From contig JALOTS010000108.1 of assembly GCA_025457785.1 (NCBI GenBank), forward strand, positions 1 through 7,315: a stretch of DNA of 7,315 nucleotides, read 5' to 3'. Both the position numbers and the translations under genes were made by a program. Numbering within the stretch: the stretch's first letter is position 1; the number at the start of each line of letters is the position of its first letter. Positions 1 to 5,937 of the stretch are shown one piece after another. The notes under the pieces are model-generated. The model did not search any database and was not told where the DNA came from. It saw only the letters and a list, made by a program, of their open reading frames with translations. The stretch is from Pontiellaceae bacterium. GTDB taxonomy: Bacteria > Verrucomicrobiota > Kiritimatiellia > Kiritimatiellales > Tichowtungiaceae.

Positions 1-348
1 ACATAGGGTAATTTAAGCGCGGGACACCCAAAACCGCAATCGCTTCGTTGCAAATCAACGACTTATATCAAGAAATTAGCATTGCTCGGAACTCAGGAAC
101 AAAATCCTTCCAAACTGCGGAAAACTTTTCGCCGGAGCGGGCAAACGTGCGCACCGAAAAGAAAAGGCGAAGAAGGAAGCGGTTTAAACGCCTTGAACGA
201 GGCCGTCAGGCCGCTTCAACGAGCGCAGCGTTTCAACGGTTTTAACGCCTTCAACGAGGCCGCTTTGGCCGGACTGGACAAGTTGGTCCATATCCACAAG
301 ACCACTGTAACTTGCTCGAACCCACCGAGAACCGATAGGCTTCGGCTT
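1..348. other. Gene-free left edge with hairpins and repeat array
   Basis: I see no convincing gene here. Open frames exist on the plus strand but begin at TTG codons, lack a ribosome-binding site and run through the 57-bp repeat array. Visible structure: a perfect 6-bp hairpin TCGTTG/CAACGA with a 5-base loop at 45-61, the repeat array at 181-272, and a 5-bp hairpin TGGAC/GTCCA at 275-290 just past the array. No T-run follows the hairpins, so they are not good intrinsic terminators for the minus-strand cassette that ends at 349. Confidence 0.6.
181..272. repeat. 57-bp tandem repeat, array 1 (about 1.6 units)
   Basis: The segment GAACGAGGCCGTCAGGCCG (195 on) recurs at 252 as CAACGAGGCCGCTTTGGCCG, an offset of exactly 57 bp. 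The tail GGTTTAAACG (181) recurs as GGTTTTAACG (238), also 57 bp apart. Positions 189-247 match 2609-2667 of the second array over 59 bp with a single mismatch. Each unit carries a GGCC-loop-GGCC hairpin whose loop varies while the arms do not. The unit stays open in one plus-strand frame (57 = 3 x 19) but has no credible start site, so I treat it as a non-coding interspersed repeat. Confidence 0.85.
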
Positions 349-597
349 TTACAGATGGGGCCTTTCCTCCGGAGACATATTAGAAATCACAAATCCTAAA
401 ATGATCAGCCCGAGCAGAATAATCCCCCCGATAATTTTAGCGTTGATTTTGCCGCGAACTTTTTGGTGTTTCGCTGAAACTAAAGGATGAAACGTCTGCT
501 TACAGGCGGGACACCGTATCATCGTCGTCGGACCAACCCGCTTGTCATCGTATTGCAACTTCGCTCTACACTTCGGACATGTGCTTTCGACGATCAT
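349..597 (-). CDS. Small zinc-ribbon protein with a C-terminal membrane anchor
   Basis: This is an 82-residue protein. Residues 7-34 form a zinc ribbon of the MJ0042 type: a CPKC pair at residues 8-11 and a CPAC pair at 29-32, which would bind one zinc. Residues about 54-72 (IIGGIILLGLIILGFVIS) are one strongly hydrophobic helix, so it is probably a membrane protein with its zinc ribbon in the cytoplasm. The ATG at 597 is backed by AGAGGAG seven bases upstream. That site lies inside the preceding hsdR remnant, whose TGA overlaps this ATG as ATGA, a typical translational-coupling arrangement. Such ribbons often mediate protein or nucleic-acid contacts, but the specific role here is unknown. 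The domain call is firm and the function is open. Confidence 0.8.
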   Translation of the reverse strand: MIVESTCPKCRAKLQYDDKRVGPTTMIRCPACKQTFHPLVSAKHQKVRGKINAKIIGGIILLGLIILGFVISNMSPEERPHL

Positions 598-713
598 AGC
601 TCAACTCCTCTCCGCTCAAATTGCGCCAACAGCATGGCACAACCAAGCTCCGCAAACAGCCCGATGGCGGGCTGCTCGACTAACTGATCTTCTGTGTAGG
701 CGTGCGTTGTCAT
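594..713 (-). pseudogene. hsdR: Remnant of type I restriction subunit R (hsdR), N-terminus only
   Basis: A 39-codon frame begins with ATG at 713, seven bases after the fic stop codon, and reads MTTHAYTEDQLVEQPAI then GLFAELG. The segment TEDQLVEQPAIGLFAELG is the characteristic start of HsdR, the ATP-dependent translocase/nuclease subunit of type I restriction systems, normally around 1000 residues. The conserved Trp expected after FAELG is replaced by Cys (residue 25), and what follows (AMLLAQFERRGVEL, then TGA) is not HsdR. The join therefore lies near codon 25, around 640. The 3' side probably belongs to the original leader of the zinc-ribbon gene. No nuclease or helicase motif is present, so no restriction activity can remain. 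It may still act as a short leader ORF that couples fic to the zinc-ribbon gene. Identification rests on recalled family sequence. Confidence 0.75.
682..713. repeat. 32-bp imperfect direct repeat, copy downstream of fic
   Basis: Positions 682-713 match 2483-2514 at 27 of 32 bases, including a perfect 12-mer GTGCGTTGTCAT at the right end, with a fixed offset of 1801 bp. The two copies lie on either side of fic in the same orientation. On the minus strand both begin with ATGACAACGCAC, the first codons of the hsdR remnant (MTTH). Confidence 0.75.
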
Positions 714-720
714 TTCAAAA

Positions 721-2274
721 TCATTTACCGCGAATCGGCGGCTCTTTCTGCCAGTCTACCTGCATTTCTTCGAGAATGAAGCGGGCAAAGGGCTCAATGT
801 CTCCGCCGGTTGAGGCTTTTTCCAGCGCGGCCATATACGCAGTCCGCCGCGCCGTACGCACAATCGTCCAGGGATAACCCGCCGACGCCAGAAAGAAATT
901 CATCACAAACCGGGCCAGCCGTCCGTTTCCATCAAAATACGGATGGATGAATCCGAACAGAAAATGACCCAGCACAGCGCGCACCACAGGTTCTTTCTCG
1001 GCTTGAAGACAGTCAAACAGCGCGTCCATTGAATCGGAAACGGCAGTATATCTAGGCGGGACATGCTTTGAGCCGCGGATATAAACCGGGCCGTTCCGGT
1101 GCCCGGCCAGCCGGTGTGCTTCCAGCAGACCGGACTTAACCGCCTCGTTGAACAAGGCGCGGTACCAGTCCGGATAACCGTCGCATACCGTCTGCGCGGC
1201 ATCTTTCCCGCTGACGGCAGACCGGACGGCCTCTTTCACCAGCTTGAAAGCCTCAAAATATCCTTTAGCCGCCATCGCATCCCGCAACTGCCGGTCTTCA
1301 GGATCGGCCTCCGGGTTCCAGTTTCTGCTGCGGATTCGTTCAATCAGATCGGGACTGACCCGATACCCTTCAATCGACAGCGAGTTATAGGCGTCATTCA
1401 CATAAACTTCGTCGATGCCCTTCAGGCAGGTCTCAACGTTCCGAACCGGTACCGGATGAATGCCGTCAAAAACGGACAGCACCGGATCGCGCATCGACCG
1501 GAACATCGCCTGAATCCGCCCGGCATAAGGCGAAACCATCCGTGGTCCGGAAGCCAGCGCCGGTTCCGCCTGATCGAACGGATTTTCACGCCTGGCCGGG
1601 ATTCCAGCCGCCTGAGCCGCTGACTCCATGGCGCGAACTTTGGCTTCATCACCGAGGAATGCATAAGCACCCGCAAAACGTCCGGCGAGCGCGGGAGAAC
1701 GGTTTTCAAGCACCACCCGGATCAGCGAGCCGATGTCCGGCACCGCACGAAGCGCCAGTTCGGCATTGACCGGATTGAAGCGGAAATAGGCTGGCGGCAA
1801 CCGGCAGAGCGCATGCGCCAGCGGCATCACGCGCAGACCGTCCACCGACACCACCTCGGCAGGCAGACTTTTTGCGTCCTCGTAAACCAGCACCGAGGTT
1901 TCATGCGGCAGATTCAGCAGTGTCTTTCCGCTATGCGCGGTCACGGCCACTACCTGACGCGGAACCGTAGTCGTGCCCACCTGCAGTTCCAGCGAAGCCA
2001 CAGCGTTCAGGCAATAGTCATCACCGAACCGTTCCGTCAGATAGGTTGCCAGAAAATTCCAGAAGGACGCATACCATGCCGTGCTCTCACCGGCATCTAC
2101 GCCCGGCCGCACCAGAAAATACCAGCCCTTGACAATATCTTTGAGATAGCCTGCCTGCCGCAGAATCTCCCGGTCCGCCCGTTGCAAATTGGCAGACTTC
2201 AGCACCCCCTTCGGCGCGGCCTTTACGGCGCGATCGAGAGCCTCCGCAAGCTTCTGATGTTTGGTCGTCGGCAT
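721..2274 (-). CDS. fic: Fic-family AMP-transferase fused to an AbiEi-like antitoxin domain
   Basis: This is a 517-residue protein. Residues about 7-57 look like a winged helix (GVLKSANLQRADREILRQAG ... GWYFLV), and about 65-180 resemble the AbiEi antitoxin fold of type IV toxin-antitoxin systems. The Fic core follows. SLSIEG at 298-303 fits the inhibitory motif (S/T)xxxE(G/N), with Glu302 expected to block ATP gamma-phosphate binding (class II arrangement, N-terminal to the core). A flap segment lies at about 391-409 (VYIRGSKHVPPRY). The catalytic motif at 444-455 is HPYFDGNGRLAR, with His444 as base and the Asp, Gly, Asn and Arg residues all intact. Fic enzymes transfer AMP from ATP to Ser/Thr/Tyr of target proteins, and the target here is unknown. 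Fic genes are commonly embedded in type I restriction operons, which fits the hsdR remnant seven bases downstream. The ATG at 2274 is the first in frame; its ribosome site is weak (GGATGG about 9 bases upstream). Iteron-like repeats directly upstream suggest autoregulation. Confidence 0.9.
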   Translation of the reverse strand: MPTTKHQKLAEALDRAVKAAPKGVLKSANLQRADREILRQAGYLKDIVKGWYFLVRPGVDAGESTAWYASFWNFLATYLTERFGDDYCLNAVASLELQVGTTTVPRQVVAVTAHSGKTLLNLPHETSVLVYEDAKSLPAEVVSVDGLRVMPLAHALCRLPPAYFRFNPVNAELALRAVPDIGSLIRVVLENRSPALAGRFAGAYAFLGDEAKVRAMESAAQAAGIPARRENPFDQAEPALASGPRMVSPYAGRIQAMFRSMRDPVLSVFDGIHPVPVRNVETCLKGIDEVYVNDAYNSLSIEGYRVSPDLIERIRSRNWNPEADPEDRQLRDAMAAKGYFEAFKLVKEAVRSAVSGKDAAQTVCDGYPDWYRALFNEAVKSGLLEAHRLAGHRNGPVYIRGSKHVPPRYTAVSDSMDALFDCLQAEKEPVVRAVLGHFLFGFIHPYFDGNGRLARFVMNFFLASAGYPWTIVRTARRTAYMAALEKASTGGDIEPFARFILEEMQVDWQKEPPIRGK

Positions 2275-2290
2275 AGTGAAACCATCCGTT

Positions 2291-2347
2291 ACTGTGTTAT
2301 CCGGATACCATCAACTGTGTTATTAAGCAATCATCAACTGTGTTATT
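2291..2347. promoter_or_regulatory. Three iteron-like repeats at 23-bp period upstream of fic
   Basis: CTGTGTTAT occurs at 2292, 2315 and 2338, exactly 23 bp apart. The outer two copies are longer and identical (ATCAACTGTGTTATT at 2310-2324 and 2333-2347). A fourth CTGTGTTAT at 2427 is out of phase. The nearest copy ends 17 bases upstream of the fic ATG. Placement in the leader and the putative winged helix in the Fic N-terminus make an operator for autoregulation a reasonable inference. No strong promoter could be assigned, so the sites could also lie downstream of the transcription start. Confidence 0.6.
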
Positions 2348-2462
2348 CTACGGAATCAAAGCCCGGCTGCTTGGATCATAAAATATGCAAACACCTGATT
2401 ATCAGCAAGAAAACAAACTTCGTATTCTGTGTTATTCGGCATGGTTTCCCCGATCGGTCAAG

Positions 2463-2486
2463 TATGGGTCAAGTTATGGGTCAAGT
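2463..2486. repeat. Perfect 12-bp tandem duplication
   Basis: TATGGGTCAAGT occurs twice head to tail (2463-2474, 2475-2486), and a third GGTCAAG core precedes them at 2456. On the minus strand this gives three TTGACC hexamers at 12- and 11-base steps. They resemble -35 elements, but I could not find a good -10 for any of them. Confidence 0.8.
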
Positions 2487-2514
2487 GATTTTCTGTATGG
2501 GAGTGCGTTGTCAT
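2483..2514. repeat. 32-bp imperfect direct repeat, copy upstream of fic
   Basis: This is the partner of 682-713 (27 of 32 bases identical, same orientation, 1801 bp away). Its left end overlaps the 12-bp tandem duplication. Confidence 0.75.
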
Positions 2515-2534
2515 GGGTTAATCCATGCCATTGG

Positions 2535-2576
2535 TACGTAGTTTAATACGCAGTTTATTTATTAATACGTAGTTTA
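2535..2576. repeat. Three copies of TACGYAGTTTA
   Basis: TACGTAGTTTA lies at 2535-2545, TACGCAGTTTA at 2547-2557 and TACGTAGTTTA at 2566-2576, in an AT-rich stretch between the fic leader and the 57-bp repeat array. All three have the same orientation, with spacings of 12 and 19 bp. They are possible protein-binding sites; the function is unknown. Confidence 0.7.
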
Positions 2577-2607
2577 GGTTTTTTCCCATTGGGCACCCCG
2601 TCCGGAA

Positions 2608-2756
2608 CCGCCTTCAACGAGGCCGTCAGGCCGCTTCAACGAGCGCAGCGTTTCAACGGTTTTAACGGTTTTAACGAGGCCGCCAGGCCGTTTCAACGAA
2701 CGCAGCGTTTCAACGGTTTTAACGTTTTCAACGAGGCCGTCAGGCCGTTTCAACGC
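2608..2756. repeat. 57-bp tandem repeat, array 2 (about 2.6 units)
   Basis: The landmark YAACGAGGCCG starts at 2615, 2672 and 2729, exactly 57 bp apart. Units carry GGCC hairpins with loops GTCA, GCCA and GTCA, followed by CGCAGCGTTTCAACGG and TTTTAACG. The first unit is nearly identical to array 1. In one plus frame the array is open and would read FNEAVRPLQRAQRFNGFN-like 19-residue repeats until a TAG at 2763. Only a TTG with no ribosome site precedes it, so I do not call a gene. Confidence 0.85.
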
Positions 2757-2771
2757 ATTATATAGGGAAAA

Positions 2772-2798
2772 GGCAAAATCATTATGGGCAAAATCATT
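2772..2798. repeat. Paired GGCAAAATCATT motif
   Basis: GGCAAAATCATT is found at 2772-2783 and 2787-2798, 15 bp apart, immediately right of the second 57-bp array. It is likely part of the same mobile or interspersed intergenic repeat landscape. I have no functional evidence. Confidence 0.6.
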
Positions 2799-2957
2799 TT
2801 TGTGTGAACATGCTCATAACTTACTTTCAATCAAAGGATTATAATGAACGTACCCGTATAGGGTGTAACCCTGCCGAAGAGAAAGACTGCGGTAAAAACA
2901 AGGATTTAATCCTGTCAGACGTAAGACTTTGGTTGCGGCTCCGCTGCCTTGGTGGAA

Positions 2958-5791
2958 TCAGCCGCTGGTATAAACGACAGCAATAAGACCGACCTTATAC
3001 GTCTTTCCATCAACCTCAACGGTTTCTGTAACACTGTTCCAATCCATGGTTTCAATGGCCTTGCCAAGGGTATAGGAATGTTGCAAATCATCGCTCTGAA
3101 TCTGTCCATAGCCTGGAATGATTGAGGTTGTGATATAGTCGCCCGCTTTGATCTCTCCATTTATGTTGGATACCCAGACCCGGCCCTCGCCCAGTGCGTT
3201 GACAACCGCAAAGCGTTTCCCCTCCTGCTCCGTGTACCAATGGTCTCTCGGAAGGGGTGCGGCTTGAACCATTACCCCGAAAACCGCTTTGTCATTTTCC
3301 TTTTCTGCCAGCATGACCGTGGGAAGCGTGGATGAAAGCGATACGTTGCCGTCTTCGTCTATACGATATTCTGTTTTGCCGGTCGCTGATACGATCAGTC
3401 CGGGTTTGATTTTGTTCGGATATTTTTCAGCTAAAATGACCTCATGGCCGCCCGTGAAGGGGCCATAGTTTATTCCGGGGCCGCCGGCATACACATCCCA
3501 CCCCTGGCCACTGGCGTAGATACCGAATCCCCGTCCGCCGGCGGACGTGAAGTAGCCGCCATAATTTACTGCATTGGCATCCGTATTATTGGCATCTCCG
3601 TAGACCGCCGTACCGTTCCTTCCCTGCGAGATTGCACGAAGGCCCTGACTGTCGCTTCCGGTCGCTTTCGCAAGAACCCCGCGCCCTTCGGAACCTTCCG
3701 CCACGAAGTATCCACCCCAGTTGGTCCCGGCAGAAGCACTGGATGCCCTTCCATAAACCCCGCGTGCGGAATCGCCTGCGGCGGTGAAGTAGCCGCCGTA
3801 GTTTTCCACATCGCCGTTTTCGCGGCCTCACCATATACGCCTCTGCCTCGCTCGCTGGAGGATTTCCCGTACACCCCGTACGTTATCATTGTTCCGGTGG
3901 AAGAGGCATACCCATGAAGGCCTGTGCCTTTGTCGCTCGTGCTCTTTCCATAGACACCAAATGTTTCGCCGCTTGGATTGTTTGCCATTCCATAAACACC
4001 GCAGCCATCTTCGCTCTGGCTGATTCCCCGTACACCATAGTTTGTGCCTGAAGTTGAGACAGCCAAACCGGCAACACCGACCCCGTCGGGACTGTTGGCG
4101 GTGCCATACACCCCTTTTGTACTTCCCGTCAGTGCCATGGCATACCCGTCCACGCCGACGCCCTCGGTGCTTCTGCTTTCGCCCATTACCCCTTTGTTGA
4201 CACCCGTGGTGGCCTGGGCGAGTCCTTTTACACCGATTGCTTTTGTGCCGGTGCCGACGGAAAGGCCGTTAACCCCCATGCCGTCACCTTGGTTGTATGC
4301 CGAAACCGCGACTCCATCCGGGCTGTTGACCTGTCCTTCTACGCCAATTGTAAAGCCGGACAAACTCGTTGCTTCGCCCTTCACGCCAACCCCGGATGAG
4401 CTGGCGGCCTGGCCATACACCCCCCATGTATTGCCCGATCCACTTAATGCATACCCATTCACGCCTATACCGTTTATGCTGTAGCTTATTCCGGAAACCC
4501 CCTTGGCCAATCCTGTGCTTGCCGTTGCAGTGCCATATAATCCGGAGCCGGCTGTGCCGGTACAGACACCATCGACACCGCGCCCCGCATAGTCGGTTGA
4601 TTCCCCCGCGACACCCTTAGCCGGTCCTTTACCCCGAACACCGGCACCTCCGCTTGTCGTTTGGCCTAGAACACCATCCGTATAGTTGACTGCGGACGAG
4701 GAATAGCCTGCAATGGCGGAGGACCACATGGCAGTGCCCGTATTTGTAACGGTCAGCACGCTCGTATCACTGGCACCCACAATCGCGCCTCCACTTATTC
4801 TGGCAAACTCGGAAGCCTGCCAGCCATCAAGCGTGTCGGCATCAACGCCGCTGCCCGATCCATCGCCATTCAAAACAATCGTCATTACCTCGCTGTCACG
4901 CGCAATTTGCGAAGCGATACGAGCTTCGGATACGGTTCCACTTGTAATCTCGTTGCCGGAATGCACATGAGAATCGGCCGCAAATGCGCTGGAATCCATC
5001 CCATCGAGAAAATCCGCATTCAACGTCGAACCGGGGCCATCCAATGAAAGAACAATGGGGCCGACTTCGCTATCGCGTGCAATCGTGCTATCAATTCTTG
5101 CCGCCGCCACCGTGCCCGAGGTAATGGCGGCCCCCGAATGGACATGAATACTGTTTGCGAATTCGCTGGAATCCATCCCGTCGAGAAAATCCGCGTCGAG
5201 CGTCGAACCTGAGCCGTCTGCGGCCAGCACCATCGGGCCGATCTCACTGACGCGCGCAATCGCACTGTCGATTCTTTCCTCAGCCACCGTGCCTGAAGTA
5301 ATTGCTGCACCCGAATGAGCATGTACCGCATTGGCAAAACCGTTTGAATCCTTTCCATCAAGCGTATCCGCATTGGCAGCAAAGTCAGCATTATCCGAAC
5401 TGAATGCATAAGGTGCCGAAGTCAGACGATGCCGAGGAGCCATCTCCGAGTCCCCCGCAACCTGAATACCCAGAAAATATTGTTTATCAAAATCGAGATC
5501 CAACGGATTAACCACCGGTTGAACCGAGCCAAGCACCACACTGAAAAGACCATTACTCACCGCCACATCCGGGTGAACCTCGGACCACAAGACCGTTCCA
5601 TCCTTTTCTACAGTGTATATCTTGAACTCAATCTCAAGAGCCGGATTGTTCACAGGCTCACCATCCGAACCGGTCAGTTGTCCCTGATAACTCATAAACA
5701 TCGGCACCCCGGCATAACCCGATAAGGGAATCAAAAACAACAAAACCAATTTTCCGCAAAACAACGATAACCCTTTTTTAGTAATAAACAT
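2958..5791 (-). CDS. Secreted repetitive surface / tail-fibre-like protein, frameshifted
   Basis: One gene in two frames. Frame 1 runs from ATG 5791; frame 2 ends at TGA 2958-2960. They join at AAAA 3817-3820, where one extra A restores a 944-residue protein. I prefer ATG 5791 over the in-frame upstream 5848 because GGAGG sits five bases before it and a signal peptide follows (KK, hydrophobic core, cleavage after GYA at about 27). Domains: about 30-130, SYQGQLT ... LTSAPYAF, of a type seen at the start of surface repeat proteins; 141-317, three 59-residue repeats; about 362-780, over 20 GVYG/GVNG/GVKG motifs, likely beta-helical or fibrous; about 782-944, a globular C-terminal domain vaguely like those ending phage and bacterial tail-spike proteins. 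Likely a surface adhesin or fibre; no catalytic motif is recognised. Read as it stands, translation leaves the repeats after residue 658 and stops at 3566 (741 aa), losing the C-terminal domain. Confidence 0.8.
3450..4710 (-). repeat. GVYG-type coding repeat region
   Basis: This part of the large gene encodes many short motifs of the form G-V-x-G (GVYG, GVKG, GVNG, GVDG, GVRG, GLYG), spaced alternately about 11 and 14 residues so that pairs recur about every 25-26 residues. Toward the C-terminus they grade into NYGGYF/NWGGYF variants. The periodicity is visible across the frameshift at 3817-3820, which shows that both frames belong to one gene. Confidence 0.85.
3813..3823 (-). other. Frameshift site at an A4 tract
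   Basis: Minus-strand sequence GCG AAA ACG GC is read as A-K-T by the upstream frame. Adding one A gives GCG AAA AAC GGC GAT GTG GAA (AKNGDVE), which runs straight into NYGGYFTAAG of the downstream frame and keeps the repeat pattern. No classical slippery heptamer in the right phase is present, so programmed frameshifting is unlikely. A sequencing or assembly indel, or a real mutation in the homopolymer, fits better. Confidence 0.75.
4841..5371 (-). repeat. Three tandem 177-bp (59-residue) coding repeats
   Basis: AD(T/F)LDG begins at residues 141, 200, 259 and 318 of the large protein, exactly 59 residues apart, and the HxHSG..ITSGTV..ARI motifs keep the same phase. At DNA level the GCGGATTTTCTCGA landmark recurs 177 bp apart (ends at 5194 and 5017). 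The units have diverged at many positions, so they are established repeats rather than a fresh duplication. Confidence 0.9.
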
Positions 5792-5857
5792 TTTCCCCTC
5801 CGTGTCTAACTCATGTGACATCAAGAATCCCGGCGACAATCGCCTCATCCACGTGCT

Positions 5858-5885
5858 GATACATTACAAGTGTATGCGGTGTCAA
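5858..5885 (-). promoter_or_regulatory. Candidate promoter of the large surface-protein gene
   Basis: A perfect TTGACA (5885-5880 on the minus strand) is followed after 16 bases by TGTATC (5863-5858), a weak -10 match. Transcription would start near 5850, leaving a leader of about 60 bases before ATG 5791. The -35 is convincing and the -10 is not. Confidence 0.4.
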
Positions 5886-5937
5886 CAGTCCCCTCTAATA
5901 AGAAAAAATGATGGTGAATAACAAGCTTCTTGAATGA

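Larger units (their letters stand above)
2458..2514 (-). pseudogene. Short ORF, second decayed copy of the hsdR start region
   Basis: Reading from ATG at 2514 gives an 18-codon frame, MTTHSHTENHLTHNLTHT, ending in TGA at 2458. Its first 11 codons align with the start of the hsdR remnant (MTTHAYTEDQL) through the 32-bp direct repeat. The rest derives from a 12-bp tandem duplication. It is too short to be functional on its own. It is either the fossil start of another gene that shared this leader or a duplicated leader left by a rearrangement around fic. Confidence 0.4.
2275..2957. other. 683-bp intergenic region rich in short repeats
   Basis: I find no convincing full-length gene between the fic start and the 3' end of the large surface-protein gene. 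The region holds, in order: the 23-bp-period motif at the fic leader, a short decayed hsdR-like start (2458-2514), a 12-bp tandem duplication, three TACGYAGTTTA copies, the second 57-bp repeat array, and a paired GGCAAAATCATT motif. An imperfect GC-rich hairpin (about 2932-2949) lies just past the stop codon at 2958 on the minus strand. It has no T-run, so it is at best a weak terminator. Confidence 0.7.

Noticed and set aside
181..272. CRISPR array
   Set aside because: The 57-bp units are repeated along their full length with no unique spacers, copy number is below three, and no cas genes are present.
48..399. Two overlapping plus-strand open frames (65 and 105 codons) at the left edge
   Set aside because: Both start at TTG without a ribosome site, run through the 57-bp repeat, and the longer one overlaps the zinc-ribbon gene antisense.
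2463..2486. Triple TTGACC on the minus strand as a fic promoter
   Set aside because: The hexamers resemble -35 boxes, but no suitable -10 lies 16-18 bases downstream of any of them, and the repeats are better explained as a tandem duplication.
1813..2541. 242-codon plus-strand frame antisense to fic
   Set aside because: It lies mostly opposite a well-supported Fic coding sequence, then runs into the repeat-rich leader. Composition is rich in His, Arg and Gln as expected of a shadow frame.
2932..2949. Intrinsic terminator after the large surface-protein gene
   Set aside because: The hairpin has a mismatch, a wobble pair and a very tight loop, and no T-run follows on the minus strand.
2804..2986. 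60-codon plus-strand frame between the repeat array and the surface-protein gene
   Set aside because: No ribosome-binding site, no recognisable domain, and its end overlaps the 3' end of the surface-protein gene in antisense.
3813..3823. Programmed -1 ribosomal frameshift
   Set aside because: The tract GCGAAAACG does not give an X XXY YYZ heptamer in the reading phase, and I saw no clear downstream stem-loop or internal ribosome-like site.
3444..4970. Several plus-strand open frames (such as 3444-3917, 4044-4484, 4713-4970) rich in Pro, Thr and Ser
   Set aside because: They are antisense shadows of the repetitive glycine/valine-rich surface-protein gene; the TPTP patterns mirror its repeats.
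5020..5409. 129-codon minus-strand frame within the 59-residue repeats
   Set aside because: Alternative frame of the large gene; its periodicity just follows the 177-bp repeat.
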